In this document: in pieces, positions 6,071 to 6,882 of the stretch | How positions within the stretch are numbered: position 1 is the first letter of the stretch | How the letters are laid out: every line of letters begins with the position of its first letter | NCBI GenBank assembly: GCA_900321055.1 | Contig: ONUQ01000121.1 | Location: forward strand, 1 to 6,882 | Origin: an uncultured Elusimicrobia bacterium | GTDB taxonomy: Bacteria; Elusimicrobiota; Endomicrobiia; Endomicrobiales; Endomicrobiaceae | Direction of reading: 5' to 3' | DNA: 6,882 nt | Position numbers and translations under genes: made by a program | Notes under the pieces: generated by a model | Told to the model about the DNA's origin: nothing | Databases searched by the model: none | What the model saw: the letters and a program-made list of their open reading frames with translations, nothing else

Positions 6071-6728
6071 TATTGACTGTATTCAAAATTTGTTAGGGTA
6101 TAAATTTAAAAATTTAGAGCTGTTAAAGATAGCATTGGTTCACAGATCTTATGCTTCTGAAAGAGGATTGGAATATTGTAATGAGCGGATGGAATTTTTA
6201 GGTGATAGTGTTCTATCCGCCGTTGTGAGTTTGTATTTATATACAAAATATAAAGATAATGAAGGAAAGTTGTCGCAGATAAAGGCACGGATTGTTTCTG
6301 CAAAAGGGCTTAGTGCTTGGGCTAAAAAAATAAAGTTGGATAGATTTATTTTTATTAGCAAAAGTGAAGAGTTAAATTGTGCAAGGCAAAGAGATTCTTT
6401 ATTGTGTGATTCTTTTGAAGCTGTTATCGGAGCAATATTTTTAGATTCTGACTTTGAACAGGTAAAAACTTTTGTCGGAAAGTTTTTATTATTGAAGCAA
6501 GATATAGATTTAATAGATTATAAAAGTTCTTTACAGGAATTAGTTCAAGCGAAATTTCAAACTTTACCGGAATATAAAGTGTTGAAAGAATATGGTCCGG
6601 ATCATGATAAAAAGTTTGAAATAGCTGTTTTTATAGAAGGAAAGCAATTTGGTCTTGGTAAAGGAAGTTCTAAAAAAGAAGCAGAACAGAATTCTGCGGA
6701 ACAAGCTTATAGAAAACTAAACAACTAG
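6060..6728 (+). CDS. rnc: Ribonuclease III
   Basis: RNase III cuts double-stranded RNA and processes the rRNA precursor. It has 222 residues, close to E. coli's 226. The N-terminal nuclease domain holds the signature NERMEFLGDS (41-50); by hand alignment the metal-binding residues are Glu42, Glu45, Asp49, Glu68, Asp117 and Glu120, all present. A double-stranded RNA-binding domain covers about 153-222, with the C-terminal KKEAEQNSAEQAYRKL block. The ATG is embedded in the fabF end (11-nt overlap) behind a run of seven A, with no Shine-Dalgarno sequence; TTG at 6063 is the only close alternative. Translation is probably coupled to fabF. An rnc gene directly after acpP-fabF is a common bacterial arrangement and links the cluster to rRNA maturation. 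Confidence 0.95.
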   Translation: MLDSIDCIQNLLGYKFKNLELLKIALVHRSYASERGLEYCNERMEFLGDSVLSAVVSLYLYTKYKDNEGKLSQIKARIVSAKGLSAWAKKIKLDRFIFISKSEELNCARQRDSLLCDSFEAVIGAIFLDSDFEQVKTFVGKFLLLKQDIDLIDYKSSLQELVQAKFQTLPEYKVLKEYGPDHDKKFEIAVFIEGKQFGLGKGSSKKEAEQNSAEQAYRKLNN

Positions 6729-6786
6729 CTTAAAGCTGAAAGCTTAGAATTTAAATATAAACTATCAACTGTAAGCTATAAACTAA
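6726..6786. repeat. Degenerate heptanucleotide tandem repeat
   Basis: Seven-base units follow each other: TAGCTTA, AAGCTGA, AAGCTTA, GAATTTA at 6726-6753, then a 5-nt break, then AAACTAT, CAACTGT, AAGCTAT, AAACTAA at 6759-6786. The CT dinucleotide recurs every seven bases at 6729, 6736, 6743 and again at 6762, 6769, 6776, 6783. The first unit overlaps the rnc stop codon. A 9-bp exact direct repeat (TATAAACTA at 6756-6764 and 6777-6785) follows from the same pattern. The units cannot be a coding repeat because seven is not a multiple of three. No T-run follows the short AGCTT/AAGCT arms, so it is not a recognisable terminator. Confidence 0.6.
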
Positions 6787-6792
6787 TTATGT

Positions 6793-6797
6793 GAGGT
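6793..6797 (+). promoter_or_regulatory. Ribosome binding site of the acyl-CoA dehydrogenase gene
   Basis: GAGGT lies 8 nt before the ATG at 6806 and 11 nt before the second ATG at 6809. The spacing favours 6806 as the start. Confidence 0.65.
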
Positions 6798-6805
6798 AAA
6801 ATAAA

Positions 6806-6882
6806 ATGATGAATTATTTTTTAAGTGAAGAAGAGCAAATGATTGTTGATACAGCAAGACAAATTGCTCAAGAAAAAATGAA
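6806..6882 (+). CDS. Acyl-CoA dehydrogenase, N-terminal fragment (cut by window edge)
   Basis: Only the first 25 codons are present. The N-terminus (MMNYFLSEEEQMIVDTARQ) closely resembles the first helix of the acyl-CoA dehydrogenase family, especially the short-chain/butyryl-CoA type, where NYFLTEEQ..I...AR is common. These FAD enzymes interconvert acyl-CoA and 2-enoyl-CoA and exchange electrons with an electron-transfer flavoprotein. The FAD and substrate residues and the catalytic Glu lie outside the window, so substrate length and direction cannot be judged. It starts 77 nt after rnc on the same strand with a good ribosome binding site; whether it shares the fab transcript is unclear. Confidence 0.75.
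   Translation, partial: MMNYFLSEEEQMIVDTARQIAQEKM

Noticed and set aside
6727..6745. AGCTT/AAGCT inverted arms after rnc as an intrinsic terminator
   Set aside because: The stem is only 5 bp and AT-rich and no T-run follows; the arms are better explained as a by-product of the heptamer repeat.

Overview
The window is AT-rich (GC about one third by eye) and reads in one direction only. It is a bacterial housekeeping locus: one compact, chromosome-type gene cluster for ribosome maturation and type II fatty acid synthesis, all on the + strand. Stops are TAA, TAG and TGA, and Trp is TGG, so the ordinary bacterial code fits. The lineage cannot be fixed from this sequence. The gene order, the base composition, a C4 zinc-ribbon L32 beginning MPNPKRKH and a following acyl-CoA dehydrogenase would suit an AT-rich anaerobic or host-associated bacterium. 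Elusimicrobiota is one low-confidence guess; Firmicutes-like or Gastranaerophilales-like genomes are also possible.

Layout: (1) bases 1-77 probably hold the tail of an upstream gene that overlaps the next one. (2) 46-784 carry yceD (DUF177) and rpmF (L32), the usual ribosome-linked pair. (3) 786-4478 carry plsX, fabH, fabD and fabG, packed with gaps of 1 and 6 nt and overlaps of 8 and 4 nt. (4) A 77-nt gap precedes acpP (4556-4795), which has the strongest Shine-Dalgarno sequence in the window. fabF (4826-6070) follows after 30 nt, and rnc (RNase III) overlaps fabF by 11 nt. (5) 6729-6805 is non-coding and holds a degenerate heptanucleotide tandem repeat. (6) The window ends in the first 25 codons of an acyl-CoA dehydrogenase.

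How the genes work together: FabD loads malonate onto AcpP, FabH makes the first condensation, FabF elongates, and FabG reduces the 3-ketoacyl-ACP. PlsX diverts finished acyl-ACP to acyl-phosphate for phospholipid synthesis. The dehydratase (FabZ/FabA), enoyl-ACP reductase, acetyl-CoA carboxylase and PlsY are not here and must be elsewhere. YceD, L32 and RNase III connect the cluster to 23S rRNA and 50S assembly, so lipid supply and ribosome production probably share transcripts.

All full-length enzymes keep their catalytic residues; I see no broken gene, insertion sequence, RNA gene or CRISPR array. I found no convincing new system. The points most worth a second look are the heptamer repeat after rnc, a perfect A_AAA_AAA slippery heptamer exactly at the fabD/fabG junction, an Asp at the cofactor-selecting position of FabG, and the charged tail on L32.
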